From assembly GCA_949130495.1 (NCBI GenBank), contig OX422208.1, positions 401,381,885-401,445,884 of the forward strand: DNA of 64,000 bases, written 5' to 3'. The translations under genes were made by a program, and so were the position numbers. This stretch comes from Sambucus nigra (lineage: Eukaryota > Streptophyta > Magnoliopsida > Dipsacales > Adoxaceae). Shown in pieces: positions 23,020 through 34,146 of the stretch. Under the pieces are notes generated by a model, which did no database searches, was not told the origin of the DNA, and was given only the letters and a program-made list of their open reading frames with translations. Position 1 is the stretch's first letter. Each line of letters opens with the position of its first letter.

Positions 23020-24180
23020 CTAGGCATAATACCTCTTCATCCACTTGCAGTTGATGAAATGGAGACAGTCACTCTCCGACTCCAAAATCTGGAAATTACT
23101 CAACTTGCCTACCACTCTTACCATAAAGGAACCTTCTCAGTTGGGTTTGAACTTTGATGCCGACATGCTGCGGAGGTGGTGAGTGGATTCTTGCAGGACG
23201 AAGTCTCCCACCTGGAACTCCCTAGTCTTGACTAAGTATTCATAGGATCTGGACAATTGTTGGGTATAGACTTTAAAGTTCTCTTTTTCTTTGTATCTAT
23301 GCTCGTCCAGTGCCTCCAACTGCACATGTCATGGATCAGGGATGAGTCCATTGCTTAGAGAAACTCTGGCTGAGGGTACTTCCAACTCCACTAGTAGGAT
23401 ACCTTCAGTCCCATATATCAGCAATAATGGGGTAAGCCCATAGTACGCTGGTGGTCTCCAGCATGTCCCCAACATGTCCTCTAGCATCTTGTTCAAGATA
23501 TTGATTAGGGTCTCATTGGTGGTCTCCTCTTAGCTATTTCCCTTAGGGTAGGAGATGGTTGATATCATGTGCACAATCTTGCACTTGTCTATGAGAAGGG
23601 CCATCTCTTTGCATACAAATTGTTTCCCAATATTTATTAGAATCACCTTGGGTATACCAAACCTGCATATGATATACTCCTTGATAAACCGGGTAATAAC
23701 TTGGGCAATCACCCTTCTTAGAGGAATGACCTCTACCTATTTGGTGTATAATGACATAGCCAAAATTATAAAAGCTTTTCCGTGATATGTTAGGCTGATT
23801 TTTCCAACCAGGTCAAATGCCCATGTGTGGAAAGGGTAGGGATCTCCAACGCTTTGTAAGCTGACTGAAGGGTCATGTACCATGTTGACATGAACTTAAC
23901 AAGCTTTGAATTTATTCATATAACCAATTGTGTCATCCTCCATGGTTGGCCAGTAGTATCTTAGCGTCATCAGTTGATCATACAGTTTGGAACCTCCCAT
24001 GTGGGACGGCTCATGAGCTTCCTTCAACAATCTTCATGTATCTACTTCATCTATACATTTCAACACCTTCTCGTTGTAGCCTTTCCTATATATCTCTCTT
24101 TCTACTAAGTAGAAAAGGGATACTCTCTTTCGGAGATAAATTTCATTTGCTCTTTTCGTGGTTAACTCACCGTCTTTTAT
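23020..24180 (-). pseudogene. Integrase of element B
   Basis: The minus strand reads LLKEAHEPSHMGGSKLYDQL, MTLRYYWPTMEDDTIGYM and KFKAC (zinc-binding H2C2 region, partly lost). Then come PFHTWAFDLVGKISLTYHGK (first catalytic Asp), VEVIPLRRVIAQVITRFIKE, FGIPKVILINIGKQFVCKEM, RPPAYYGLTPLLLIYGTEG, LEALDEHRYKEKENFKVYTQ and WMKRYYA before the stop at 23,020. The second catalytic Asp (TDNGxQF) reads N-I-G-K-Q-F, so it is lost. Stops occur after KAC and GNS. Order, length and the terminal WLKxYY-type ending fit Tat integrase, which joins element cDNA to the host chromosome. Confidence 0.9.
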
Positions 24181-24199
24181 ATAGGTTGTGTATAGTTGC

Positions 24200-25290
24200 C
24201 TCTAATCCTCAAAGGCCTTCATAAAATTAGCTTCTGTTGGCTGGTAAAAATGGGTTTGGCACTTTAAACAACCTTGTTGCAAATGAGTAGCCTATGATCT
24301 CATAGTGGGCTAATAGTAGCCCCCCACTGCAACTGGCGATAAAGCAGGGATATCAGTGTCCTTGTAATGCTTTTCATGAATCTATGCCAACCTCTTCATA
24401 ACTTGTTTTTCTCCAACACACCTTGCTAAGAACCCTTCAGGGCTCTTGAAATAAAATGTTCCATGTAGCGCGTGCTAGTTAACCCATTCAAACATCTTCA
24501 CCGTCTCCTCTCTTATTTATAGTTGTTTCACAACCCGGTGCCTCCAATCTTCCCACTCATTGCTTGAGAACAAGGACTTCATTGTGGTAGGCATTTTTCT
24601 CCATCGTATTTTTATTATTTCTTCTTACTTATCCATGTATAACGTTTGGGCTATTGTATCTAGTGTGTTAGGGTGCCTATTCATTATTCGTGCCTGCCGC
24701 TCAACGGTTACTTCCAGGAACTATACCAGCAACCTATGGATGATGTATCTGTAAGGTGCCAGGTTAGCATGTTTGAGGGGGAACTCCCCATTGATCTATT
24801 TCACCACTAGGGAGTTCTTCAAATATTCCTAAAATGAGATCCTCATACTCAGCCTCATTGTTTGATCATTTGAAGTCTAACTTAAAGGAGAGGGTGAAAT
24901 TCTCCTTACTATTTGAGTGTATAATGCCCGCACCTCCTATTCCTTGAGAAATAGACCCATCAAACTCCATATCCCACTTTTACATCTCTTCTGCCATGCA
25001 TTAGTGGAAATTCTCCTTGGCAACTCTTAACTAGGGGCTCAAAATTCCAACTTGAAAAATGGGCCAACAAATCTGTTACTACATGACTTTTGATGGCTTT
25101 GGGAACTATGAACTTTAGATCATACTTTGACAAAATTAATACTTCTTGATCTACCAGGACCATTAGTGCTAGGAGGTACATGATAGGGTCACACTTAGTG
25201 ACTATATGGATTGTGATGTCTAGCAGGTAGTGTCTCAACTTTTGAGCCACGAAGACTAGGGTAAGACAGTGTTTCTCCACATTTGTATAT
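24200..25290 (-). pseudogene. RNase H domains of element B
   Basis: Blocks on the minus strand: MEKHCLTLVFVAQKLRHYLL and ITIHIVTKCDPIMYLLALMV (the pol RNase H with LxxYFQxHxIxVxTDxPL-like context), then KYDLKFIVPKAIKSHVVTDL (AL/ADFLAxx region). A second archaeal-type RNase H follows, starting FDGSISQGIGGAGIIHSNSK and SNNEAEYEDLILG. Two RNase H modules in series are characteristic of the Tat group. The tail is broken by several stops. The enzyme would remove RNA from the RNA-DNA hybrid. Confidence 0.85.
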
Positions 25291-25299
25291 CTGGATTAT

Positions 25300-26430
25300 A
25301 TGCCTGAGATCACCCTTGACAAGTAATACACCATCTTCTCTACTCCTTCCTTTTCTTGAGCTAGTAGTGCTCCTATGGACCTTTCTGTTGAAGTGAGGTA
25401 GAGCAGCAGTGGTGCCCCAACTTTCGGTGGAATCGTTTTGGATAGAGAGGCTAAAATTTCTTTGATCTTATAAAAGTATTTCTTATTCTCATCTCCCTAG
25501 GTCCAATTGTCTTTGTCTTTTAGCATGGGTGTGAATGGGCGGGTCACCTCCGCTAGCACAGGTATGAACCATCTTAAGTAGGACACATTCCCGAAGAAGC
25601 TATTGAGTTTCCTTTGACTCTTCGGAGGTGGCATTATCATGATGGATTTCTTCTTTTCTGCATCAACTTGCACCCTGTCTATTCACGACTAGTGACCCCG
25701 AAGGCACACCTTAAGGGGTTCATCCGCATCTTATACCTAAAACATATCTCAAACCCTCTCCAGAGGTCTTGTATATGCTTTATTTATCTTTTGGACTTTA
25801 CTATGAGATCACCCACATAAAATTATCGTATATCATGAAACAGATCATGGAATATTACCATCATGGTCCTCCTATACTTGGCTCCAACGTTCTTCAATCT
25901 AAATGGCATGATTTTATAATGGAAGTTTCCCAATGGCATGCGAAAGCCAATCTTATTTGCATTTGTCGGGTCCATCTTAATCTAATTATATCCCACGTAC
26001 CCATCCATAAAACTATACATCTTATGGCCTGCGATGGCATCAACTAAGATATATATATATTCTAGGTAAGGGAAAATCATCCTCTAGACATGCCCAATTT
26101 ACATCATGAAAATCCACACATTTTTGAATTTGGCTCTCATCCTTTTTTGCCATAGGTACCATGCTTAGGAGACACACCAGATGCTGAATAGGCTTGATGA
26201 ACCCTATCGCCAACAGTTTTTTAATTCTTCTTTTATCTTTAGGTCGAGGTTAGATTTCTACGTACGTGTTGCTTTCCTGAGTGGAAGAGAATTAGGAAGA
26301 ACATTTAATATGTGGGAGCTCACTTCTAGATCTATCCCTGACACCTCAGTGTATTTCCAGGCAAATATGTCAGTGAACTCTTTGAGAAGGTCGATGAGTT
26401 CTAACTTCTAATTTGGGTCTAAACTCTTGG
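25300..26430 (-). pseudogene. Reverse transcriptase of element B
   Basis: The minus strand shows LIDLLKEFTDIFAWKYTEV and SGIDLEVSSH, then FPLPRIY, DAIAGHKMYSFMDGYVGYN, KMDPTNANKIGFRMPLGNFH, YKIMPFRLKNVGAKYRRTM and MNPLRCAFGVTS. The catalytic block reads FYVGDLIVKSK (25,795-25,824), so the first Asp of YVDD is replaced by Gly and the enzyme would be inactive even without the stops. The downstream connection includes YLRWFIPVLAEVTRPFTPML-like text. Similarity is to the Tat/Ogre group. Confidence 0.9.
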
Positions 26431-26849
26431 AAATTAGAATGGGTCTACTTTTACCCCCTTCTACTCGTAAGATAATTACCTCTAGCTCTTGCAGCTGCTC
26501 CCTGGGCCCATATTATGCTCACTCTGAAGCCTCTTCTAGTTTCTCAATATGTTCAGTGATGTGGGATTCATCCACAACAAAACACTTTGGTGCCGGGTCG
26601 ACACTCTCATCCCAGAACGCTGCCCGTGCAGATCTTTATAAATTGTATATGACTTTACCATTAGCTAGGACCACCTTCTTGCAAGTTCGAGGATGTTTGA
26701 CTACCTCCTCCAGCTTCCTTTCTTGCCTTTTGCTATGTGGGGGATCACCCTCTCCCCCAAACGATCGTGGATAAATTTCTTTGGCTAGATGCCTCCTCAA
26801 CAGAAAAGATCTTTTGTGTTTCTTTGATTATGATATTTGTTCCTCAAAT

Positions 26850-27260
26850 GTTGGCTTTTGCACATTGGTGAAAGGTGGAGGGTACTATGACACGGGTATG
26901 CATTTATACCCTTCCAATGAGCGACTGGTAGCTAGTTTTTCCATTAATGACGTGAAACTTTATGTGGGGAGTGAAATTACTCAACTTAATTCCCACGTTC
27001 ACATATTCGAGGGATTGCATGCTGGTGCTATCAAATCCTAAAATCACTAGCAACACGGGCACTATATTCTCTTGGTCAATCCTCGTTCCATATAACGTAA
27101 TGATTGGCATGATGTTGATAGATGTCCCTCCACCCATAGTGCCCTGGCAAAGGAAAATCCATTGATCATAGCTGACACATACAACGGGTGGTTGTGGATG
27201 TAAGTCTCCAGCCTCTGCCTCGAAAAGACCACTTCAAAAGTGTATTTTTTGATCAACCTC
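26850..27260 (-). pseudogene. Aspartic protease of element B
   Basis: The minus strand reads HPLYVSAMINGFSFARAL, then in a shifted frame GGGTSINIMPIITL, NIVPVLLVILGFDSTSMQSL, VNVGIKLSNFTPHIKFHVIN and GKTSYQSLIGR. This is the RPLYVxGxIxGxxVxRxLVDGGSxVNIMPxxTL...FHVIDAKTxYNxLLGRPWLH pattern of Tat proteases. A frameshift falls exactly at the active site, where LVDGG is read as WVEGH or MGGG, so the catalytic Asp is lost. Confidence 0.88.
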
Positions 27261-27599
27261 CCAATTTCTCCCTGCCAATTTAGTGAGGGGTCTCATCATT
27301 TTTGTATTTCTTCCAAAGCCTTTCTTGTTATGACTACTCTGGTGTTATACTTCACTCATATTTGGTCAAAGAAACACTTTAACTTAGGACTCCTCATTAT
27401 AGCTTCACATTTAGTGTCTAAATCCACTTCATACGTTTGGTCATTACAAATGTACTTTGCCATAAATGTCCCATCCTCATCTAGATCAAGGATGACATCC
27501 GCTTTGCCTTATAAAAGATTCATTTTCCCAACTTCCTCATCCCTACTCTCGTCTTGGTTAGGATTTAAGAATCACTCCTTGTGCCTCCTCTCCAACTCA

Positions 27600-28800
27600 G
27601 TTCCCAATTTACTATTCTGCGCTAGCCTTTTTAGTTCTTCGCATATTTTCTCACTATCTTCTCACTCCATAAGATCTTGAATTGCTTCTTCATCATACGC
27701 TACTACCATATTGGCAATGGCATAATGATGATCTAGGATTAGGTTCTCATTAACATCCATACGAGGTATCTGCAAAGTCCCACTAGCCACCTGCTCACCA
27801 ATGATCCTCCTTAAGTAATAACAATCTTGGGTGAAGTGTTGCACCCTCTGGTGTAACTGCCAATATTTAGGATTAGCTTTGTCATCTGTTGTTAGGATTT
27901 CCCCATTCAAGTGAGGGGGACCTGCTACCCCCTCTCATGCAAATATACGATAACAATCCATAGCTTCCACTACGCTACAAGGTAGAGGTTGTGGGGCATC
28001 CTCTTCGAACATTATCGTGTTACCGCGGTTGTTGTTATTAGATACCGGGACTCCATTCTTACCATTTGGATTTCCATCCACATAGTTAAATATTTTGCCT
28101 CCTTAAGACTTGAAACCTTCTAGAAGTTAGTGGCTCTTGTGTCCTCTAACTTGAGAACCTAGGCTTTATTATCATAGCTATATTCCCGGTAGCCCTGGTA
28201 AACTCTCTAAAGGTTCCATCTATGGTCTCATTAACCAAATGGAGCTTGTATTCCTCCAAGAGTCCATCGACACATATTTGAAGCAGCCTTGCTTCTGCTA
28301 CATCCTCGTGGACATCCAGTGCCCTGTCGTGATAACTCTTGATATATTGCATTAACTCCTCCCTAGACTTTTTCACCTCTTATGCCAGGTATCTCAACGT
28401 TAACTCATCCTTCGTTACAAAAAACTTTTGGAGGAATTACCTAAGCATTTCTTCCCATGAGGGGATGATATTAGGTGCCAAGTGGGAATACCACGTGTAG
28501 GCCTATTCTGTAAGGGTCTTGGAGAACTCCCTCAACCTCAATTATTTTTCGTTGGTACTTAATGAACCTATTTATTTGCTCTCTTGGCTTCTCCACTTTG
28601 CCATTAAACTTGATAAATTTTAGTGGAATATACCCCTCTAGGTATGGCTTCTCATTCCCAACACGAGGGTAAGGGTCTTGTAGCTCCTCGTATAGATGAG
28701 GTGATTCTCTCTAAGAGGATGAGAGAAGCTTCCTCACCTCCTCTATAGTAATATCTTTGGAGGGGGGTTCATCCAAACTCATGCCCTTTGTTAATGGTGA
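27600..28800 (-). pseudogene. gag of element B
   Basis: N-terminal part (about 28,690-28,520): EELQDPYPRVGNEKPYLEGY, IPLKFIKFNGKVEKPREQIN and RFIKYQR, which fit the gag entry block of Tat elements. A middle part at 28,376-28,146 contains KKSREELMQYIKSYHDRALD, ARLLQICVDGLLEEYKLHLV and TFREFTRATGN, matching QKxGExLxDYIxRFRxRALxC...EICIxGMLxEYRxxLxN. The C-terminal part at 27,910-27,662 has YWQLHQRVQHFTQDCYYLRR and IGEQVASGTLQIP, the RxHxxxGHxTxDCxxLRxxxEExVxSGxI segment. Stops and frameshifts separate the parts. Gag forms the particle that carries the RNA. Confidence 0.88.
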
Positions 28801-28836
28801 ACTTGATGGTGCCACAACTTGCTCCGGCACCAGTTT

Positions 28837-29154
28837 TCACGATAGAGCCACTTCCGTCAAAATTGTTGTAGGAATGGTTGGCCCTTCAGAGGGGGAAGCT
28901 GTTGGTGTACACAGCCTTAACCCATAAGGCTCTACGTCATTTTGTTTCAAGGAGTAAAAAAACATGCCCATAAGGATCATACCTGTTATGAGAGATGCTA
29001 TCGGTGAGTTACTTTGCCCTCCTTGGGGAGCACGTGTCTTAACTTTGATCACCACCACAAAGTCCTGAATGGTCTGATCACTTTGAGTTCCATTCCCCGA
29101 TGGAATATCTTCAAAAACTAGTAGCTTAGAAAATTTAAGACCTTTTTTGTCCAT
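28837..29154 (-). pseudogene. Leader ORF between primer site and gag (element B)
   Basis: A 105-codon open frame begins MDKKGLKFSKLLVFED about 15 bases inside the primer-binding site and ends before gag. I recognise no domain. It may be the N-terminus of the gag polyprotein, separated by decay, or an upstream ORF such as Ogre-like elements carry. Confidence 0.45.
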
Positions 29155-29169
29155 TAAAGTGAGGATACC

Positions 29170-29187
29170 TCCCTAGTAGAGTCACCA
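29170..29187 (-). other. Primer-binding site of element B
   Basis: The minus strand reads TGGTGACTCTACTAGGGA two bases inside the 5' LTR. It has the TGGxGACTC...GGGGA form used by many Tat/Ogre elements. I did not verify the tRNA. Confidence 0.75.
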
Positions 29188-29543
29188 AATGTAGGAGGGT
29201 TGTGTGACTGGGGTCTAGTAAGATACTAACCCACTTCAATGAAATCTAATTTCAAGGTTATCAAGAACTTCTAGAGAAGCACCTAGTAAAACCTTCTCCT
29301 TTTAGTAAAAACGTAACCAAAGAAAAAACTACTCCCTGCAAGAAGATGAACTTCCAACAATAATAGTCACTTTTTCTCAAGAGGAACTCCTAAGAATGAT
29401 GGTTGTTAGTGTGGAGTGAATGATTAAGGCACTCATCACTTAAAGAGAGAGCTCGGAGATAACACTAGGAATCTAGTGTGATTTTCACAGAGCAATGGTA
29501 TGACTTGAGTTCTGATTATGACTTGACCTTGACTAGGGGTCCT

Positions 29544-29550
29544 ATTTATA
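29544..29550 (-). promoter_or_regulatory. TATA box in element B 5' LTR
   Basis: The minus strand reads CCCAAGTATAAATAGG. Upstream (higher coordinates) lie the palindromic repeat arrays; downstream are the rest of the LTR and gag. Confidence 0.65.
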
Positions 29551-29785
29551 CTTGGGCACTAGGGCTGAGTTGGAATTTTTAGGCGCTAAAACTAAGGGGG
29601 TTTGTGAGGGACAAGGTCGACAATGTACCATTTGTACCTACTTGTGTGCAGCCATCTGTCCCCTTTGACAGGTGTCATTTGGTGCAAACCAAAGTTAAAA
29701 AGCAAACATGTCTGCGCTTGTTGACAAAATATCTGATTTGGTAAATATCTTTTGAAATGGTAACTTGTTGTACCAACTTTGTAAT

Positions 29786-29976
29786 CTTGAGGAGGGTCTC
29801 AAGGACCAACTCCTCTAAAATATTTTTTTAAACACTAAGGGAGGTCTTAAATACCACCTTCTCTAAAATCTTTAATAAACTTGAGTTAAGGTCTCAAGAA
29901 CCACCTCATCTAAAATCATTTTATAAACCTAAGGGGAGGTATTAAGGACCACCTCCTCTAAAATCATTTTATATAT
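29786..29976. repeat. Four ~48-bp tandem repeats (5' LTR copy)
   Basis: Counterpart of 17,315-17,507 with the same GAGGxGGT...ACCxCCTC hairpin units. Confidence 0.85.
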
Positions 29977-30324
29977 TGTACATTTCTTATGAGCAACCTC
30001 TTACTTACTCACTTCTATTATGACTGGGTGTAAACTATGGAAGGACTATGTGACTCCTAGAGTCTATCTACTAGTGTTCTCTTAACATTAAATTGCTAAG
30101 TGGTTAAGCTTGCTCAACAAATCTTGTTCCTCAACCACCAAGCCAAAACTCCAAAGAGATCCCATCTTGCCTTTTTGAGCCCTTCTTGATCAACCAGTCT
30201 ACCTGTACAAGGAAGTAACATATCAGTACTATAATATATATTTGAGTAACAAATATAAGGGAGGAGGTCAGTTTAGGTGGACCTCCTCGCCCACTAGTTC
30301 TTTTCAGTAAATCATTTAGACTTA

Positions 30325-30905
30325 TGGTCATAAGGAGATCCTCATGGTGGGACTCGTTGCCCAAACTTTATTTGTGTAATCTTTGAGCATTTAAGGATGA
30401 AGAGTCTGTTGTGGTGGGCCTCCTCGCCCAAATTTCCTTACTGTGGTTTCTGAGCTTTTTGGGATGAGGAGCCTCTCTTGGTGGACCTCCTCTCCCAAAT
30501 TTTCAAATTGTGTTTTTTTAGTATTTTGGGACGAGGAGCCCCTCATAATGGGCCTCCTCACCTAAATTTCATTTATGTGATTCTTGGTAAATTTGGGACG
30601 AGGAGTCCCTCCTGGTGGGCCTCCTCGCCCAAATTTCACTTCAATAAGTTATGAGATTTTTGGGATGAGGAGACATTCATGGTGGGACTCCTCGCCCAAA
30701 TTCTATTTTTGTGACATCTCAGCGTTTTGGGGATGAGGAGCCCCTCATGATGGGCCTGCTCGCCCGAATTCTATTTCTGTGACTTCGGAGATTTTCGGGA
30801 CAAGGATCCCCTCATGGTGGGCCTCTCGCTCAAATTTTATTTCGATGACTTCTGAGCTTTTTGCGACGAGGAGTCTCTCATGGTGGGCCTCCTTGCCCAA
30901 AGGAT
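30325..30905. repeat. About nine ~60-bp tandem repeats (5' LTR copy)
   Basis: Counterpart of 17,880-18,400: units of GGGACGAGGAGCCCCTCATG, GTGGGCCTCCTCGCCC and AAATTxTATTT, each with an internal inverted repeat. Confidence 0.85.
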
Positions 30906-31015
30906 ACTTATCGCTTGGCCAGGGCACTCTTTAAGGGGTGCTCGTGGGGAGGCCCCCTCACCATATGGGCATGCTCTCCTAATTATTTAGGCAATTGAGT
31001 GTGTAACCATATATA

Positions 31016-31020
31016 ATTCA
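31016..31020. other. Target-site duplication of element B (right)
   Basis: ATTCA, identical to 16,701-16,705. Confidence 0.9.
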
Positions 31021-31195
31021 ATATTTGGAATAAATGAATAAATTAAACCTTGTAAATCCATTAGCACTTAAGCACATTTTATAAATGATTCAGTAGGACA
31101 ATTATAACTTTGTATCTCTTTGTTGCTTTATGTACACTAAAATCGAGCAAGCTTTGTGCTTTTTTCGTTTGCAAGTGTTTATACATTACTCTTTC

Positions 31196-31917
31196 CTTTT
31201 TTTATTGTTTTCTCACTTTGTTACTTATTTGCTTTCTTTGTATTTATTTTTTGTTGGTTAATTAGTTATTTTCATTTGTTAACTAGTTTTATTTCTTACT
31301 TTAATTATGTCTAGTAGCTAAGTTAAGGGGTCATATTTCCGCCGTTAATGGTTGTCGAGCTTTGAAATCTAGGTTTTGGGTAAAACAGCATTCAATTGAA
31401 ACATCGTGTATTAAAGTTGAAATATTAAGCATTTAACTTTCTTTGTCATACAACATTAGTGTTTATGGCGATATTTTCTAAATTAATCCATTTGTGACCA
31501 TTTTCGATTGAAAGTTTAAGCTTTCATTGTTGAGTTAATTTTCTTCTTATTTGGTGTTTATAATTAATTGAATATGCTCAGTTAAATGTTTTTGAACCAA
31601 AATCCTTAATATGCGTTGTTTATCCCATGGCGGGGATGTGATCCTAATCTCAAATTATTAATCTTGTTTAGGTTTAATTAGCGTAATTAACTCTTTTTCC
31701 CACTTTTTCTGATTTTGAACCATCATCACCTTTTATGCTATTATTTTAAAAGTAATAGATTGATTAAAGTCTATCAAACTTTCCGTATGGATTTTTGATA
31801 CCCGGACTAGTGGATATACTCCATTTGAGTGTAGTTAAAGTTTTGCTTTTTTTAATTCTGATAGGAAGCCGATAACAACTATTGGCGAATCTACACAGAT
31901 ACTCGGTTTTTGCATCA
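31196..31917 (+). repeat. Athila-like LTR 3' portion
   Basis: Closely similar to 12,720-13,438: TTGTTGGTTAATTAGTT, GTCTAGTAGCTA, GTCGAGCTTTGAAATCTAGG, TTTATAATTAATTGAATATG and GAAGCCGATAACAAC. It ends CATCA at 31,917 with no primer-binding site behind it, so it is a 3' LTR or solo LTR. It could close element A after the insertion of B, but the sequence before 31,196 does not match the 5' LTR. Confidence 0.7.
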
Positions 31918-33270
31918 TTAACCTGCATTTTTCAAAATTCTTTTTGATTAAGGCAAAATGATTTTCTACCTTAATGCATTTGCATGTTCCTTATTTGATA
32001 TCGTGCACATGGCATTTTACTCTTTTAGACTTTTTGAAATCTCCGTCAAAAAGCGTGTGAATGATACCAAATTGACCCTGTGCGTACAACTGCACATTTT
32101 AGGCCTGACTTGAAACTCTGCCCAAAATGTGTGCACAGTGACTAATTACCCCTTATGCTTGAAAAAACCAAATTTTGAAATTTTTTATAAACATTTCTCA
32201 TTAACTCCTTTTCAAAAAAAAATGTGAGGTCTTACTTATCTAAATTTACAAAGTATTTTCATGGTTGAGAGAATTTTAATTACTTCTCTTTATTCGAATT
32301 TACTTGCTCCTTCCAAAATTAAGAGAAAGCCTAGAAATACCGTATATCTATGATCTATGAGGAATTAAGAGTGCTCTGAATTAGATCCACTTATCCTAGA
32401 TTAAATATAAACCATTATACATCTGATTATAAGAGATGTACTCCAAGATATAAAGAGGATATGCTTCGAGCTATTGGAATGTTCAAAGAATAATGAGAAT
32501 ATAAGGATGATAATGTACTTCCTTGTTCGTCATATGGAGTTTTGGATGGATCGCTCATCATTAATGGGGAAACATTTAATGTTCATAGGTAACTTCTCAT
32601 GAGTGCATGATAGAGAGGTACTTTCTTGAGTTATATAAAACCTTTTTCCATTTGAATGCGAGATTAGAGTGCATAAAGGTTTTTAACCCCTTGATGGTCG
32701 TTTTTCCAAAAACAATGTGCTGTGGATTATTATTTTTGTGTGTATGTTTTTTACTTAATCTTCACCACACACATCACTTATATTTAACTTAAATCTAGTT
32801 TAATCAATAAAATTGACTTTTGGAATTTGCTTCCATTGTTAATTAACCTATATTTCCTAATTGAAGCTATAAATTTTTATCCACATATTTCTTATCACTT
32901 AACATAGTTAATCATTGTGCTAAAATTGCTAAGAAATATAAAATTAGCAAAAATTGAGAAAAGTTTATGATTAAAACTATTCAACCCCTCTAGGTTTATA
33001 TGATTAGAACACTAATATATGACACACCAAATCCTCAGAGGTTTTTACAATTTATAAACACAAGTTCCCTACAATTCCAGGTCTTTCTTTTATCCATGAG
33101 TTATCAGTTTGGTCTTATCTCCGAGGTAGTTGAATTACCGTTGGTTTATACTCAGTTAAGTCTAATCACCATCTCTCTTAATTTTGCAATGATTTTTGAA
33201 AGACTACAACGCATTTCTCTATCACTACCACGTGACACTCCATGTGCAAAATTATTAAAAATAATATTTC
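31918..33270. other. No recognisable gene
   Basis: AT-rich flank. The phrase TATTCAACCCCTCTAGGTTT at about 32,978 resembles the ends of copia LTRs, but no primer site follows. Nothing else is supported. Confidence 0.5.
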
Positions 33271-33431
33271 CATAGTTTCATTTTTTTAACTGAAGAGGGA
33301 CAGAACCCCGAGAAAAAAAGTTATTAATGAGAGGAGAAACTCCCCCAAGAGCATATAAAGCTTATATATAATGCATGAAAGAAGATATTGAAAAACAATT
33401 ATGCGGCTTTATGATAGCCCCATTAAAATAG

Positions 33432-33960
33432 CTAAATAGACTTTGTACTAGGCCTAATGTAATTGCATCCTAATTTGTCTAGCTTGACATCCCCTCTAGC
33501 CATAGTTGGAAGATCCATAAATTGATGAAAAAGTGATAGGGATGGGAGATTGATCCCATGGTTGGCAAGAGAGTAAGTGACCATGTTTGATTCCTTGTAA
33601 TAGTGAAATAAGATGAAAGTTTTGTTCAAAATGATCTCCTTAATTTGTTTGACACATTCTAGAAGTTTCCATGGAGGTCTCCACTTCTTGTCAATCAGGT
33701 TCACCATGAATAATGAATATGACTCAATTTCCATAGTTTTCAAATTTTAGTCCAAAGACATCTTGATCCCTAACCAAATACTTTTAATTTCCACACAAGT
33801 GTTCGAGGCAATTCCTTCATGTTTGGCATATGCCAAGATAAGATCACCTTTGTCATTTCTTACAATCCCACCTATAACACTGAGCCCTGGATTCCTTCAC
33901 AATGCCCCATAAGTGTTTAGATTGAACCACGATGGTGCAGGGTGTATCCACTTGATTAAT
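33432..33960 (-). pseudogene. LINE RNase H domain
   Basis: Begins KWIHPAPSWFNLNTYGAL, the PPxGxxKLNTDGA entry of plant LINE RNase H, but with Asp replaced by Tyr at the first catalytic position. Later blocks are KKWRPPWKLLECVKQIKEII and FHYYKESNMVTYSLANHG, where the usual REGNxVADxLAxxG has Thr-Tyr in place of Ala-Asp. The domain is therefore inactive, with frame breaks between. Confidence 0.85.
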
Positions 33961-34146
33961 TTAACCAAATGAATGTTCCTACAAATTTGTAGATTGAAAG
34001 CTTTGTGTATTCCAAGATCAAACAAAGAAATTTTATTTTTGAATATAGTTCCCTTGCAAATATTTGAAATAAAAGAAATAGATTGATGAACAATGGCTTT
34101 TGTATCAACCTTAACATTTTGGAAAGAGAGGTTGATATCTACTCTT

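Larger units (their letters stand above)
16706..31015 (-). mobile_element. Element B: complete Tat-type Ty3/gypsy (14.3 kb)
   Basis: Two LTRs (16,706-18,518 and 29,190-31,015) in the same orientation are flanked by the duplicated target ATTCA. On the minus strand, in order, come the 5' LTR, primer site, leader ORF, gag with a CCHC-like segment, protease, RT, RNase H and integrase (ending 23,020). A plus-strand accessory gene (18,862-22,758), the polypurine tract and the 3' LTR follow. This layout, with an antisense gene between pol and the 3' LTR, is known from the Tat group (for example maize Grande). All reading frames carry stops and frameshifts, so the copy is dead. It sits in the 3' part of Athila element A. 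Confidence 0.9.
29190..31015 (-). repeat. 5' LTR of element B
   Basis: On the plus strand it starts TGTAGGAGGGTTGTGTGACT. It ends ...GTAACCATATATA, where the terminal CA has mutated to TA, followed by the target duplication. It is diverged from the left LTR by scattered substitutions and small indels (for example, the left copy has extra bases near 16,760), so the insertion is old enough for both copies to have drifted. It holds the same two tandem-repeat arrays and TATA box. Confidence 0.92.

Noticed and set aside
26181..26774. Plus-strand open frames in element B pol
   Set aside because: Antisense shadows of the minus-strand RT and linker.
27240..27680. 146-codon plus-strand frame
   Set aside because: Lies opposite the gag-protease linker of element B; no similarity and Ser/Leu/Phe-rich as expected from an antisense shadow.
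33000..33275. 91-codon plus-strand frame left of the LINE
   Set aside because: No recognisable motifs; short and in AT-rich flank.
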